A stretch of 47,191 bases of DNA from GCA-2697345 sp045565015 (GCA_045565015.1 JBJLGD010000011.1:1-47191), one strand, 5' to 3'. Shown: positions 25,783 to 35,042, counted from the first letter of the stretch. Notes: generated by a model from the letters alone, not told the origin. Numbers and translations are program-made.

Positions 25783-26841
25783 ATGGATTACACAATTGCA
25801 CAAATAGCAAAAGCCCTTGGAGCGGACTTTGATGGGGATGGTGAATTTAAGATTGTGTCTGCAGCAGAACCAGTAGACGCCAATCATAATTCATTGGCCC
25901 TAGCGATGAATGAAAAATATTTAGAAGATCTTAAAAATGGTTCTGCCAAAGCTGCTGTTTTAGTCAAAGGCGTCGATTGGAGAAAATTTGGATTAGAAGC
26001 GGTGATTTTCATAGATAGGCCGCGGCATGCAATTTCTAGAATAACTAAACTATTAGATAATCATCCTTTAAGCGAAAGTGGAGTTCACCCAACTTCAATT
26101 ATCGATACTAGTTCGATAATAGGCCGTAATTGTTCTATCGGAGCTTTCTGTAATATTGGAGCTAATGTTGAGCTAGGAGATGGGGCTCAACTCGGAGTGC
26201 ATGTAGTTATTGGAGATGGGGTCAAAATTGGAAATAATGCGGTTATTAATAGCCGAGTAGTAATAGAACACGATGTTGTGATAGGAGATTATTTCCGCTC
26301 CCAAGCTGGATCAGTAATCGGTTCTGATGGTTTTTCTTTTGTCACCAAAGATGAGTCAGATGTAGAGGAAGTTAGGAAGAATCTTGGGAAACGACAAGGT
26401 TTTAGTAAACAATCTTGGATGCGTATCCATTCTTTAGGGTCTGTTGAAATTGGAGATGATGTAGAAATTGGGGCAAATGTAACGATTGATAGAGGTACCG
26501 TTCGTAACACATCAATTGGTGATCGGTCTAAATTTGATAATTTAGTGCATGTCGGTCACAACGTTAAAATTGGAAATGATTGTCTGATTTGTGGTCAAGT
26601 TGGCATAGCAGGTTCTGCCATTATTGGTGATAGGGTGGTCCTTGGCGGACAATGCGGGGTAAACGATAACATTTTTGTTGGTAATGACGTTATCGCCGGG
26701 GGAGCAACCAAAATCTTTACAAATGCTCCTAGTGGGCGAGTTCTGTTGGGATACCCCGCGGTGAAAATGGATACTCATATATCTATCCAAAAAGCATTAA
26801 GAAGACTCCCTAGAATTTTAAAGAAATTGTCAAAAATTTAA
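25783..26841 (+). CDS. lpxD: UDP-3-O-acylglucosamine N-acyltransferase LpxD
   Basis: Third acylation step of lipid A synthesis, 352 residues. The N-terminal uridine-binding domain covers about the first 100 residues and is followed by a left-handed beta helix of hexapeptide repeats (IGRNCSIGAFCNIG, VEIGDDVEIGANV). HVGHNVKIG carries the catalytic histidine. A helical C-terminus ends the protein. GGGAG precedes the ATG. In many Proteobacteria lpxD follows bamA in the cdsA-dxr-rseP run; here it follows an L,D-transpeptidase gene. Its presence implies lipopolysaccharide. Confidence 0.96.
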   Translation: MDYTIAQIAKALGADFDGDGEFKIVSAAEPVDANHNSLALAMNEKYLEDLKNGSAKAAVLVKGVDWRKFGLEAVIFIDRPRHAISRITKLLDNHPLSESGVHPTSIIDTSSIIGRNCSIGAFCNIGANVELGDGAQLGVHVVIGDGVKIGNNAVINSRVVIEHDVVIGDYFRSQAGSVIGSDGFSFVTKDESDVEEVRKNLGKRQGFSKQSWMRIHSLGSVEIGDDVEIGANVTIDRGTVRNTSIGDRSKFDNLVHVGHNVKIGNDCLICGQVGIAGSAIIGDRVVLGGQCGVNDNIFVGNDVIAGGATKIFTNAPSGRVLLGYPAVKMDTHISIQKALRRLPRILKKLSKI

Positions 26842-26861
26842 ATACGAATTATGCAATTTCG

Positions 26862-27878
26862 TTATACTGAAGAGGTATGTTTTTCAGATTGGGTACCCCT
26901 TTCTCTATATGGAGTTATGTCATAATGCGATCGATAACATTTTGAAAAATGCGACGGAGAAGAAAAGCCGCAAGATAAAGCCACGTTTATAACACTCATA
27001 TCAGTTTGCATTAACAAATTCCTAGCCTTTTGTAACCTCAGCTCCATGTAATAGCGTTTAGGACTTCGATTTAGATACCTACGAAATAGTCTTTCTAGTT
27101 GTCTAGTTGACATTCCAACATTTGCGGCTAATTCCGATGGGCTAATAGGGTCCTCTATGTTCAGCTCCATTGTTTGAATCACTTTACTTAACTTCGGATG
27201 ACGCACGCCAATGCGAGTTGGTATAGATAAACGTTGCTGATCTTCGTTGGTTCTTATCGATGAATATATCATCTGATCTGCTACAAAGTTTGCTTTTTCC
27301 TCTCCTAAATCTGTCGCAATAACCTGAAGCATAAGATCAATCGATGAAGTGCCGCCAGCTGTGGTCATTCTATTCCCATCTACAACGAAAACTGTTTTCG
27401 TAAGATTTATATCTTTTTCTTGAAACTCTTCTGCAAAACTATCCTGATTTTCCCAATGAATTGTTGCTTTTTTCCCATCGAGGAGCCCAGCTTTACCCAA
27501 AGTATATGTTGCTGTACAAAGAGCGATTATAGTGACGCCTTTACGAGCCTCTCTTCTCAACCAATTTAGTAAGCGCTTAGTAGTCGCTTTTTGAATATTG
27601 ATACCTCCACAGATCACAATAGTATCATCTTTCTTCAATTCCATAAAACTAGAGTCTACATTGTAGCTGATATTTGCGGAACAACTGACAGCACCCCCAG
27701 TTTCGCTTGTCAAAACCCATTGGTATGAACTGGGAGAAGCTCTATTAGCTATTCGAAGTGCATCAATCGCGCCTGCGAACGAAAGCATTGAAAAGTCTTC
27801 CATTAATGCAAAAATAAACCTTTTGGGTGCAATTTTTAAAACGTTGCTATTATCTATAAGTGCTAATTTGGCTTGCAT
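26862..27878 (-). CDS. GlxA-type AraC family transcriptional regulator
   Basis: Cytoplasmic regulator of 338 residues. The N-terminal ~190 residues form a DJ-1/PfpI-like amidotransferase-fold sensor domain (FSMLSFAGAIDALRIAN, ALCTATYTLGKAGLL, TAGGTSSIDLML). The C-terminal ~100 residues are a double helix-turn-helix AraC domain (LAANVGMSTRQLERLFRRYL, then SCGFSSPSHFSKCYR). This architecture is shared with GbdR, which senses glycine betaine/dimethylglycine, and with ArgR-type regulators of arginine use in Pseudomonas. Either would suit the amine-related genes in this window. The target is not shown by sequence. It converges with lpxD. Confidence 0.9.
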   Translation of the reverse strand: MQAKLALIDNSNVLKIAPKRFIFALMEDFSMLSFAGAIDALRIANRASPSSYQWVLTSETGGAVSCSANISYNVDSSFMELKKDDTIVICGGINIQKATTKRLLNWLRREARKGVTIIALCTATYTLGKAGLLDGKKATIHWENQDSFAEEFQEKDINLTKTVFVVDGNRMTTAGGTSSIDLMLQVIATDLGEEKANFVADQMIYSSIRTNEDQQRLSIPTRIGVRHPKLSKVIQTMELNIEDPISPSELAANVGMSTRQLERLFRRYLNRSPKRYYMELRLQKARNLLMQTDMSVINVALSCGFSSPSHFSKCYRSHYDITPYRERGTQSEKHTSSV

Positions 27879-28000
27879 TCTAATGTTACCTTTAGAAGAA
27901 AGTATCTATTTCTCTTCTCTGAAGAACTGATTGACCGTAATAATGAGTATTATATTTTTTTTCGTTGATAATAGGTTTATATGTAACTGAGATTTCTGCA

Positions 28001-28029
28001 TTGGCAAGAGCAAAGAATAAAGGTTATAA
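28001..28029 (+). promoter_or_regulatory. Predicted sigma-70 promoter of the DAHP synthase gene
   Basis: TTGGCA at 28001-28006 and TTATAA at 28024-28029 are separated by exactly 17 nt, close to the housekeeping consensus. The ATG follows 45 nt after the -10 box. It is the best-matching promoter I found in the window. Confidence 0.5.
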
Positions 28030-28073
28030 CGTAACACGGTTAAATATTAATTTTTTGTCGTAAGGTTTATATA

Positions 28074-29426
28074 ATGAAACAAGATTGGAATAGAGGTAGT
28101 TGGCGTTCGTTTCCCAGAGTTCAAATGCCTGATTATCCTAATGTCGAAGATTTAAATATCGTCGAAAAACAATTACAAAAATATCCACCTCTGGTATTCG
28201 CAGGAGAAACGCGAACGTTAAAAAAACAATTGGAATCGGTCTCTAAAGGAGAAGCTTTTCTTTTGCAAGGTGGTGACTGTGCAGAAAGTTTTAGCGAGTT
28301 TTCGGCTGATAATATAAGAGATACTTTTAAAGTAATGTTACAGATGGCTATGGTTCTAACGTATGGTGCTAAGGTTCCAGTTGTTAAAATTGGTCGTATT
28401 GCGGGTCAATTTGCCAAACCCCGTTCTTCTCCAACTGAGAAAATTAACAATATAGAATTACCTATCTATCGTGGTGATATTATTAACGGTTTAACCTTTG
28501 ATAGTAACTCCCGTGTTCCAGATCCTAGAAGAATGCTTCAAGCATACACACAATCTGCTGCTTCATTAAACTTACTCAGAGCTTTTTCTAAAGGTGGATT
28601 TGCTGATATTAATCATGTCCATTCATGGACATTGAACTTTACAGATGAAGAAAGCGCAGCTCAATATCGTGATATGGCGTCTCGTATACAAGATAGTATT
28701 GATTTTATGGCTGCGGCTGGACTAAGTGGTAATAGTAATTCAGAGCTGAGCTCCGTAGATTTTTATACTAGTCACGAAGCGCTTTTATTGGAATATGAAG
28801 AGGCTTTGGCGAGGATTGACTCAACTAGTGGACTACCGTTAGCAGGATCTGGGCATATGATATGGATTGGGGATCGTACCCGTCAACCTAACGGTGCTCA
28901 TGTTGAGTTTGCAAAAGGTGTACAGAATCCGATTGGTTTAAAATGTGGACCATCTATGGGCAAAGAAGACCTAAAAGTACTATTAAATGAATTAAATCCA
29001 GAAAATGAAGCTGGAAGATTAACTTTAATTACGCGGTTTGGTGCCGGTAAAGTTAGTGAGCATTTACCCTCACTAATAGAGTGTGTCAAAGCTGAAGGAG
29101 CAAACGTAGTATGGGTCTGTGATCCCATGCATGGAAATACTATTAAATCTTCAACTGGATATAAAACGCGTACTTTCAACAGTGTAAGGCAGGAAGTAAA
29201 AGAGTTTTTTGAAATTCACCGAAAAGAAAATACCGTTCCAGGTGGAGTTCATTTTGAGATGACGGGTCAGGATGTTACCGAGTGTACTGGAGGGGTTAGG
29301 GCAATAAGAGATGAAGATCTGTCTGACAGATACCACACAGCCTGCGATCCAAGGCTCAATGCGTCACAAGCATTAGAGTTGGCTTTTCTGGTTTCCGAAG
29401 AGCTTTCGTACAAAGTTAATAAATAA
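28074..29426 (+). CDS. aroG: Class II 3-deoxy-7-phosphoheptulonate synthase (DAHP synthase)
   Basis: First step of the shikimate pathway, joining phosphoenolpyruvate and erythrose 4-phosphate. The 450-residue protein is the plant/mycobacterial-like class II form. It has WRSFPRVQMPDYP at the N-terminus, LLQGGDCAESF (metal-binding cysteine), KIGRIAGQFAKPRSSPTE, GDRTRQPNGAHVEF and the C-terminal WVCDPMHGNT and GGVHFEMTGQDVTEC blocks. All are intact. It appears to be a single gene under its own promoter, upstream of gmk. Symbol use for the class II enzyme varies (aroG, aroF, aroH). Confidence 0.96.
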   Translation: MKQDWNRGSWRSFPRVQMPDYPNVEDLNIVEKQLQKYPPLVFAGETRTLKKQLESVSKGEAFLLQGGDCAESFSEFSADNIRDTFKVMLQMAMVLTYGAKVPVVKIGRIAGQFAKPRSSPTEKINNIELPIYRGDIINGLTFDSNSRVPDPRRMLQAYTQSAASLNLLRAFSKGGFADINHVHSWTLNFTDEESAAQYRDMASRIQDSIDFMAAAGLSGNSNSELSSVDFYTSHEALLLEYEEALARIDSTSGLPLAGSGHMIWIGDRTRQPNGAHVEFAKGVQNPIGLKCGPSMGKEDLKVLLNELNPENEAGRLTLITRFGAGKVSEHLPSLIECVKAEGANVVWVCDPMHGNTIKSSTGYKTRTFNSVRQEVKEFFEIHRKENTVPGGVHFEMTGQDVTECTGGVRAIRDEDLSDRYHTACDPRLNASQALELAFLVSEELSYKVNK

Positions 29427-29503
29427 TTTTCTGATGTTGATTAAGGTCAAATTTAAATATTTCTGGTAAAATCTATAATGACTTTTTATTTGGTGAAAAA
29501 TTT

Positions 29504-30145
29504 ATGAAAAATCGTAGAGGTATATTATTTATTCTTAGTTCGCCATCTGGTGCAGGAAAATCGACACTAGCACGTAGTTTAATGGAGTGGGATAAGTCAC
29601 TATCGTTTTCAGTATCTGCAACTACTCGAGCTGCACGCGCAGGTGAAATTGAAGGTCGAGAGTATTTTTTTAAAACTAATAAAGAATTCCTACTAATGGT
29701 TGATAATAATGAGATGTTGGAGCATGCTGAGGTATTCGGAAACTATTATGGATCACCGCGAGAACCTGTGGAAAGAGCGATTGATTCAGGAAAAGATGTC
29801 ATTTTTGATATTGATTGGCAAGGTGGGCAACAGCTTAAAAACTCAACTTTGGCAGATGATTCTGTTTCAATCTTTATTCTTCCACCGTCACTACATGAGT
29901 TGCGAAAACGTCTTTGTTTTCGAGGACAAGACTCTTTAGAAGTTATAAATGATCGAATGAAAAAATGTTATAGTGAAATTAGTCATTGGGCAGAATACGA
30001 TTATTGCTTAGTTAATCGTAACTTACAGAATACTATGGCTGAAATAAAAAGTATTCTTAGAGCTGAGAGATTAAAAAGACATAGACAACTATTTTTAGTT
30101 GATATGGTCAGGGATCTAGGTAATGAAACGGAAACCCTATTATAA
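29504..30145 (+). CDS. gmk: Guanylate kinase
   Basis: Phosphorylates GMP to GDP using ATP. The 213-residue protein has P-loop LSSPSGAGKSTLA, the GMP-binding SVSATTRAARAGEIEGREYFF and EHAEVFGNYYGSP, then DVIFDIDWQGGQQL. The order and length are standard. Its stop overlaps the next ATG by one base (TAATG), coupling it to the carbonic anhydrase-like gene. A companion rpoZ or yicC gene, common elsewhere, is not adjacent. Confidence 0.96.
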   Translation: MKNRRGILFILSSPSGAGKSTLARSLMEWDKSLSFSVSATTRAARAGEIEGREYFFKTNKEFLLMVDNNEMLEHAEVFGNYYGSPREPVERAIDSGKDVIFDIDWQGGQQLKNSTLADDSVSIFILPPSLHELRKRLCFRGQDSLEVINDRMKKCYSEISHWAEYDYCLVNRNLQNTMAEIKSILRAERLKRHRQLFLVDMVRDLGNETETLL

Positions 30146-30678
30146 TGCCAATTTTTTCAATTAATGGGCAAAAGCCTTTCCTACCGGAAAGTGGAAATGT
30201 TTGGGTTGCGCCAGATTCAAACCTGATTGGGGAAGTCATACTTAATAACTTTGTATCTGTTTGGTTCAACTCTACCTTGCGAGGTGATAATGATCTTATT
30301 GTTGTTGGTGAAGGAAGTAATATTCAAGAAAATTGTGTCTTGCATACCGATACGGGATTTCCATTGCATATCGGTGAGAATTGCACAATTGGCCATAAAG
30401 CTATTTTGCATGGATGTAAAATCGGGTCTGGGTCTCTCATTGGCATGGGATCAATTATATTGAATGGAGCAAATATAGGTAAAAACTGTCTAATTGGTGC
30501 TGGATCCCTTGTACCTGAAGGAATGGAAATAGCAGATGGTACCTTGCATTTAGGATCACCGTCCCGTTTCAAGCGGAATTTATCTGAAGGGGAGAAAAAA
30601 AATCTAATTTTAACTGCTAAGCAATATCAAAAAAATATGGCTAGTTATAAAACCAGCTTAAAAAAAATCGCTAATTAA
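30145..30678 (+). CDS. Gamma carbonic anhydrase-like hexapeptide protein (YrdA/PaaY family)
   Basis: A 177-residue left-handed beta-helix protein of the gamma carbonic anhydrase family. It carries the NFVSVWFNSTLRGD start, the VLHTD histidine, and TIGHKAILHGCKIG, which supplies the other two zinc-ligand histidines. IGMGSIILNGA and AGSLVPEGME continue the hexapeptide helix. The CamH/YrdA branch often lacks strong carbonic anhydrase activity, so the true role is open. It is translated from a TAATG junction with gmk. Confidence 0.9.
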   Translation: MPIFSINGQKPFLPESGNVWVAPDSNLIGEVILNNFVSVWFNSTLRGDNDLIVVGEGSNIQENCVLHTDTGFPLHIGENCTIGHKAILHGCKIGSGSLIGMGSIILNGANIGKNCLIGAGSLVPEGMEIADGTLHLGSPSRFKRNLSEGEKKNLILTAKQYQKNMASYKTSLKKIAN

Positions 30679-30774
30679 ATATACAAGAACGAAACACTAG
30701 TTTCTAATTTAGAAGCATTTTATTGGATTTTTGATGTAATTCTGGTAGCTTAAAATAGATTGTCGAGGAAAGTG

Positions 30775-31545
30775 ATGGGTTTATTGGAATTAGCTGAACC
30801 ACAATTTGAAATTAAAATTGCTGCTACGAATGAACAAATTCGTGCTTCTCAACGGTTACGCTATGAAGTCTTTATAGAAGAGATGGGTGGTAATGGTAAG
30901 TTTGTCGATCACGTTAACAAGTTAGAGAAGGATGAATTTGATCCCTTTTTTGAACACTTGATATTAACTGATAATGCAAATCCTAAGATGGGAGTTATAG
31001 GTGTTTACCGGATTTTAAGAAGTGATAAAATGAAAGAAATCGGACGGTTTTATAGTGAAGATGAATATGATTTGTCATTATTACATAAATCCAATCTTAG
31101 ATTACTGGAATTAGGACGATCCTGTGTTCACCGCTACTATAGAGGTGGAACTGCAATGTATCATCTATGGCAAGGTTTATCGGATTATATAACTAAATAT
31201 AAAATAGATATTTTATTTGGTGTCGCTAGCTTTCATGGTACTGATATAGACGATTTTGTTCAACCATTGTCTTATCTCTATCATCATCATCTGGCTCCAG
31301 ATTATCTGTGCCCTAAATCATTAGTACACGAAAGTTTAAATATTTTAGATATTGATCAGATAGATTCTAAATCAGCCAAAAAAGATATTCCACCACTAAT
31401 CAAAGCTTACTTACGGTTAGGCGGAATGGTCGGTGATGGGGCTTATATTGATAAGAGTTTTAAGACAATTGATGTGTGTTTAGTTATGGAACTTTCAAAA
31501 ATGTCAGAAAGACATAAAGAAATTTATACTAAAGTACGTGGATAA
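30775..31545 (+). CDS. olsB: L-ornithine N(alpha)-acyltransferase OlsB
   Basis: Transfers a 3-hydroxyacyl chain from acyl carrier protein to ornithine (or a similar amino acid), making the lyso-aminolipid. The 256-residue protein belongs to the OlsB/GNAT-like hemolysin family: SQRLRYEVFIEEMGG, FDPFFEHLIL, the LLELGRSCVHRYYRGG block and FGVASFHGTD. The ATG at 30775 has GAGGAAAGTG before it and is preferred to a TTG 15 bp upstream. It overlaps olsA by one base. Such lipids replace phospholipids when phosphate is scarce. Glutamine-lipid synthases are close relatives. Confidence 0.92.
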   Translation: MGLLELAEPQFEIKIAATNEQIRASQRLRYEVFIEEMGGNGKFVDHVNKLEKDEFDPFFEHLILTDNANPKMGVIGVYRILRSDKMKEIGRFYSEDEYDLSLLHKSNLRLLELGRSCVHRYYRGGTAMYHLWQGLSDYITKYKIDILFGVASFHGTDIDDFVQPLSYLYHHHLAPDYLCPKSLVHESLNILDIDQIDSKSAKKDIPPLIKAYLRLGGMVGDGAYIDKSFKTIDVCLVMELSKMSERHKEIYTKVRG

Positions 31546-32378
31546 TGTTGTCGTTTAGAAAAGTAAGTTTCGAACGAATGAAATCAAAGTTGAATTTAAT
31601 ATCATTATTTATAATATTTATACGGCTATCTTTAATAATTTTGATATTATTAATCGGTTGTCTAGTATTTATAACTGTTCGCGTATTAGAAAAGCCATTT
31701 TTTAAAAACAACAATATGTTATCAGGATGTATAACGACCTATGTTTGTAAAGTTTCTTTAGTAATTTTTGGATTTAATCTCTTTGTTAAGGGTAAACCAA
31801 TGACTCACATAGGAGCTATAGTGTCCAATCATGTATCTTGGCTTGATATTTTTGCTCTCAATTCCATAACAAGACTGTATTTTACCGCAAAATCGGAGGT
31901 TTCTGGGTGGCCGGTAATCGGGTGGTTAGCAAACCTAACTGGAACTATTTTTGTGAAAAGGAGCTGGACAAAATCTAAAATTCAAGTTGAGGTTATTCAA
32001 CACCGACTTCGAATGGGACAAAGAATTATATTTTTTCCCGAAGGTACTAGTAGCGATGGCACACGGGTTTTGTCATTTAAAAGTACACTGTTCGAGTCGT
32101 TTTTTGAGAACGAGATAAGAGATATTGTTTTTGTCCAACCAGTTACTATCTTCTATTTGCCTAATAAAAAATATGATCCTACCTGCTACGCATGGTTTGA
32201 TACGATGTCATTTGTAAGTCATTTCTTATGGGTATTATCTTTATCAAAAAAAGGACAAATAAAGGTAATTTTTCATAAACCATTGAAAGTGTCTGCCTAT
32301 AGAAACCGCAAACAGTTGACAGAGACCTGTCATAACTTAGTAGAAAAAAGTCTTATTCAGCTGGTTATGAAGGAATGA
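31545..32378 (+). CDS. olsA: 1-acyl-glycerol-3-phosphate / lyso-ornithine lipid O-acyltransferase (PlsC family), OlsA-like
   Basis: Membrane-bound acyltransferase of 277 residues that adds the second acyl chain. A hydrophobic helix near residues 15-45 is followed by the catalytic NHVSWLDI (HX4D) and FFPEGTSSDG, the second PlsC motif, plus PVTIFYLP. Coupling to olsB through a TAATG junction supports the ornithine-lipid role over general phosphatidic acid synthesis, though bifunctional members exist. Its 3' end overlaps the convergent ThiE-like gene by 14 bp. Confidence 0.88.
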   Translation: MLSFRKVSFERMKSKLNLISLFIIFIRLSLIILILLIGCLVFITVRVLEKPFFKNNNMLSGCITTYVCKVSLVIFGFNLFVKGKPMTHIGAIVSNHVSWLDIFALNSITRLYFTAKSEVSGWPVIGWLANLTGTIFVKRSWTKSKIQVEVIQHRLRMGQRIIFFPEGTSSDGTRVLSFKSTLFESFFENEIRDIVFVQPVTIFYLPNKKYDPTCYAWFDTMSFVSHFLWVLSLSKKGQIKVIFHKPLKVSAYRNRKQLTETCHNLVEKSLIQLVMKE

Positions 32379-32979
32379 GGTCCTCTAAACTTCTTTCTAT
32401 ATCAGCCGCATTCCAAATTTCATTGGTGATTGTGATAAAGTCTGTTTTGTCCCAAAGGTCCTTAATTATGTGTTTATTTAGGGCACCTTCGGCAACAATT
32501 GGTATTTCAACAAATTCTGACCACCAACTAAAAGTTTCAGTTGGAACCACCTCTTCATTTCCTAGATTCTGGGTAACTAAAGGACCCATGCTGATATAAT
32601 CAGCACCATTTTCAGCCGCAATTAATGCATTATGTTTTGAGTTTCCGCAGTATGCACCAATAATATATTCTGCACCAAGGTGTTTTCGTACATGCTTTAC
32701 TGACTTACTTCCGTTTGAGAGGTGTACACCGTTTAAACCAAGCTGTGGAACTAATCTATAATGATCTTCAATTAGAATTGGTATTCCCAGTGGGTCTATG
32801 AGAGATTTAACATTTGAAGCAGTTTCAATAATATCTTTTTCTAGTGAAGATGATAAACTTAATCTAAGACATGATATTTCAACTTTTTGTACTATTTTTT
32901 TAAATTTTTCAAAAAACTTATCTAATATAATTTCTGATGGGGAGATAAGATAAATTTGCGGTTGCTTTGAAACAATCAT
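32365..32979 (-). CDS. ThiE/TenI-like TIM-barrel protein with altered active site
   Basis: A 204-residue protein with the thiamine-phosphate-synthase fold: PQIYLISP at the start, LGLNGVHLSNGSKSV, LGAEYIIGAYCG and ENGADYISMGPLV. Several substrate residues of true ThiE are missing. The QLREK block reads CLRLS, the GxS phosphate-binding segment is replaced, and the T-x-T-K block after GPLV is absent. I associate this form with annotated ThiE-like proteins of Rhodobacteraceae. The internal ATG at 32979 has GGAC at about 8 nt and begins where homology starts; a start 21 bp earlier is also possible. True thiamine synthesis is doubtful. Confidence 0.75.
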   Translation of the reverse strand: MIVSKQPQIYLISPSEIILDKFFEKFKKIVQKVEISCLRLSLSSSLEKDIIETASNVKSLIDPLGIPILIEDHYRLVPQLGLNGVHLSNGSKSVKHVRKHLGAEYIIGAYCGNSKHNALIAAENGADYISMGPLVTQNLGNEEVVPTETFSWWSEFVEIPIVAEGALNKHIIKDLWDKTDFITITNEIWNAADIERSLEDLIPS

Positions 32980-33083
32980 GAAATAGTCCAATCGATGCAT
33001 AAGTTTAAATAACGGTTTCTTAAATCTAATGTATACTTTGTTCAGTTTATGACTAAAAGGGTTTGTTTGAAGAGGTACTTAAT

Positions 33084-33851
33084 TTGATTAATTCACAGGA
33101 AATTGGAAATATTGATGATGGCTTACAGCCAGTCATTATATTAGTTGATCCCCAATTAGGTGAAAATATTGGGGCTTCTGCTCGAGGCATGTGGAACTTT
33201 GGTTTAAAAAATTTAAGACTAGTAAATCCTAGAGATGGTTGGCCTAATCCTAAAGCGGGTTCGGTAGCTGCTGGAGGAGGAATAGTTTTGGACAATGTAA
33301 AAGTATATTCAGATCTACAAAATGCTGTTAAAGACTTAGATTACGTTTTTGCAACGTCAATAAGGCATCGCGATTTAGATAAAAATGTTAGTTCACTTGA
33401 AAAAGCTATGGAAAAAACTCAGAATTTGTTTTCGAGGGATATGAAGGTTGGGATTATGTTTGGACCTGAAAGGTCTGGCCTAGAAAACAAACACATATCC
33501 ATTGCTAACAGTATAATTTCTATTCCAGTTAACCCTAAGTATGGTTCTCTAAATTTAGGTCAGTCGGTTTTACTCACGGGTTATGAGTGGTTAAGATCTA
33601 AATCCAGGGAAGGGGATGCAGCCCAGAGCAAGGCTATATCTAATATAGCTAAACAGGGGGACGTAGAAAAATTCCATGACCATCTTGTAGACAGTCTTCA
33701 GAAGATAAGTTTTTTCTTTCCAGAAGAAAAATCAAATTCAATGAGAATAAATTTGAGAAATATGCTTAGTAGAATGCCATTAACAAATTTAGATATTAGA
33801 ATCTTACATGGGATTTTAAGGCAGTTTGATAGATGGAAAAGTCGTAAATAA
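33084..33851 (+). CDS. TrmJ-like SPOUT RNA 2'-O-methyltransferase
   Basis: SPOUT-class RNA methyltransferase of 255 residues, resembling TrmJ (tRNA Cm32/Um32). PVIILVDPQLGENIGASARGMWNFG, cut here to its NIGASAR core, MFGPERSGLEN and IPVNPKYGSLNLGQSV are the three knotted-fold motifs. No ATG precedes the fold. The TTG at 33084 follows GAAGAGG at 8 nt and is favoured over a TTG at 33063, whose purine tract is too close. The C-terminal extension is helical. ctaA starts 51 bp downstream. Confidence 0.88.
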   Translation: MINSQEIGNIDDGLQPVIILVDPQLGENIGASARGMWNFGLKNLRLVNPRDGWPNPKAGSVAAGGGIVLDNVKVYSDLQNAVKDLDYVFATSIRHRDLDKNVSSLEKAMEKTQNLFSRDMKVGIMFGPERSGLENKHISIANSIISIPVNPKYGSLNLGQSVLLTGYEWLRSKSREGDAAQSKAISNIAKQGDVEKFHDHLVDSLQKISFFFPEEKSNSMRINLRNMLSRMPLTNLDIRILHGILRQFDRWKSRK

Positions 33852-33902
33852 TAATGTATAAGAATGCTATTAAAAAAATTAATTTTTTGAGTTGACAAAA
33901 AA

Positions 33903-35042
33903 ATGGTAAAAAAAAGTTTTATTTTTGAAGAAGTTAATACCGCTAGTAATCAGAAAGTAGAGGCAGGTATAATAAACAGATCTGGGAAAAGTAATAATAA
34001 ATCGTTTCTACTTTTCTGGTTATATAGTTTATTATTTTTGGTTACACTGATGATCATAATTGGTGGGTTAACTCGACTGACCGACTCCGGCTTATCGATA
34101 ACAGAATGGAAACCGATATCGGGTATATTACTTCCATTTTCCGAAATTGCCTGGCAACAAGAATTTTTAAAGTATCAGGAAATTCCAGAATATAAATTGC
34201 AGAATTTGGGTATGTCGATTGGCGAGTTTAAGGTGATTTATTATTGGGAGTGGGGTCATAGACAATTAGGTCGAATTATTGGGTTGGTCTGGTTTTTTGG
34301 ATTTGGCGCGTTACTTCTGACAAAAAAAACTACAATTTCGTGGACAAAAAGGGCACTACTAGTCGGGATCCTTATAGGCTTTCAGGGTTTTTTAGGGTGG
34401 TGGATGGTTTCCTCGGGACTAAATGGAGCGATGCTCGATGTGGCGTCGTATCGATTAGGGATACATCTTACTTCAGCGTTTATAATATTTGGATTAATTT
34501 TTTGGTACATATTAAGGTTGCGTCGCACAGAGGTGAGTCTAATACAGTCTCAAAGATATGCGAATACTTCTTCTATTAAAATTACTATTACTTTTTTAGT
34601 ATTACTATATATTCAAATTTTTTTGGGTGCATTGGTTGCGGGTATTGATGCTGGACAAACTTATACAGATTGGCCGTTAATGGCAGGGGAATTTTTTCCG
34701 ACACTAGCCTTTGAATTGAACCCTTTATGGAGAAACTTTTTCGAGTCAGAGGCATTGGTACAATTCAATCATCGCCTGAGTGGCTATATTTTAATTCTGT
34801 TTGTTTTATATTCATGGTTTAAGTTTAGAAATTCTAGTAACCAAAGTTTAAAGAGCTACTCTAATTGGGTTTTACTGGCCATATTAGGGCAAGTAGTATT
34901 AGGTGTCATAACTGTTTTGTATGCAGCTGTCTGGTATATTGCTATTTTACATCAATTTAGTGCAATAATCCTGGTAAGTTTAGTATTATTATTAAAATTT
35001 GAAGCTAACTACCCTGCTACACAGTTTACCAAAACCTCATGA
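33903..35042 (+). CDS. ctaA: Heme A synthase CtaA (COX15 type)
   Basis: Oxidises the C8 methyl of heme O to a formyl group, giving heme A for aa3-type cytochrome oxidase. The 379-residue protein has about eight membrane helices. IIGGLTRLTDSGLSITEWKP opens the first half, with EWGHRQLGR (heme-ligand histidine), HLTSAF, the QFNHRLSGY block and HQFSA as the other conserved histidines. Lack of the cysteine pair used by Bacillus CtaA fits the COX15 form. The stop overlaps the next start by 4 bp (ATGA). It implies an aerobic organism with aa3 oxidase. Confidence 0.95.
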   Translation: MVKKSFIFEEVNTASNQKVEAGIINRSGKSNNKSFLLFWLYSLLFLVTLMIIIGGLTRLTDSGLSITEWKPISGILLPFSEIAWQQEFLKYQEIPEYKLQNLGMSIGEFKVIYYWEWGHRQLGRIIGLVWFFGFGALLLTKKTTISWTKRALLVGILIGFQGFLGWWMVSSGLNGAMLDVASYRLGIHLTSAFIIFGLIFWYILRLRRTEVSLIQSQRYANTSSIKITITFLVLLYIQIFLGALVAGIDAGQTYTDWPLMAGEFFPTLAFELNPLWRNFFESEALVQFNHRLSGYILILFVLYSWFKFRNSSNQSLKSYSNWVLLAILGQVVLGVITVLYAAVWYIAILHQFSAIILVSLVLLLKFEANYPATQFTKTS

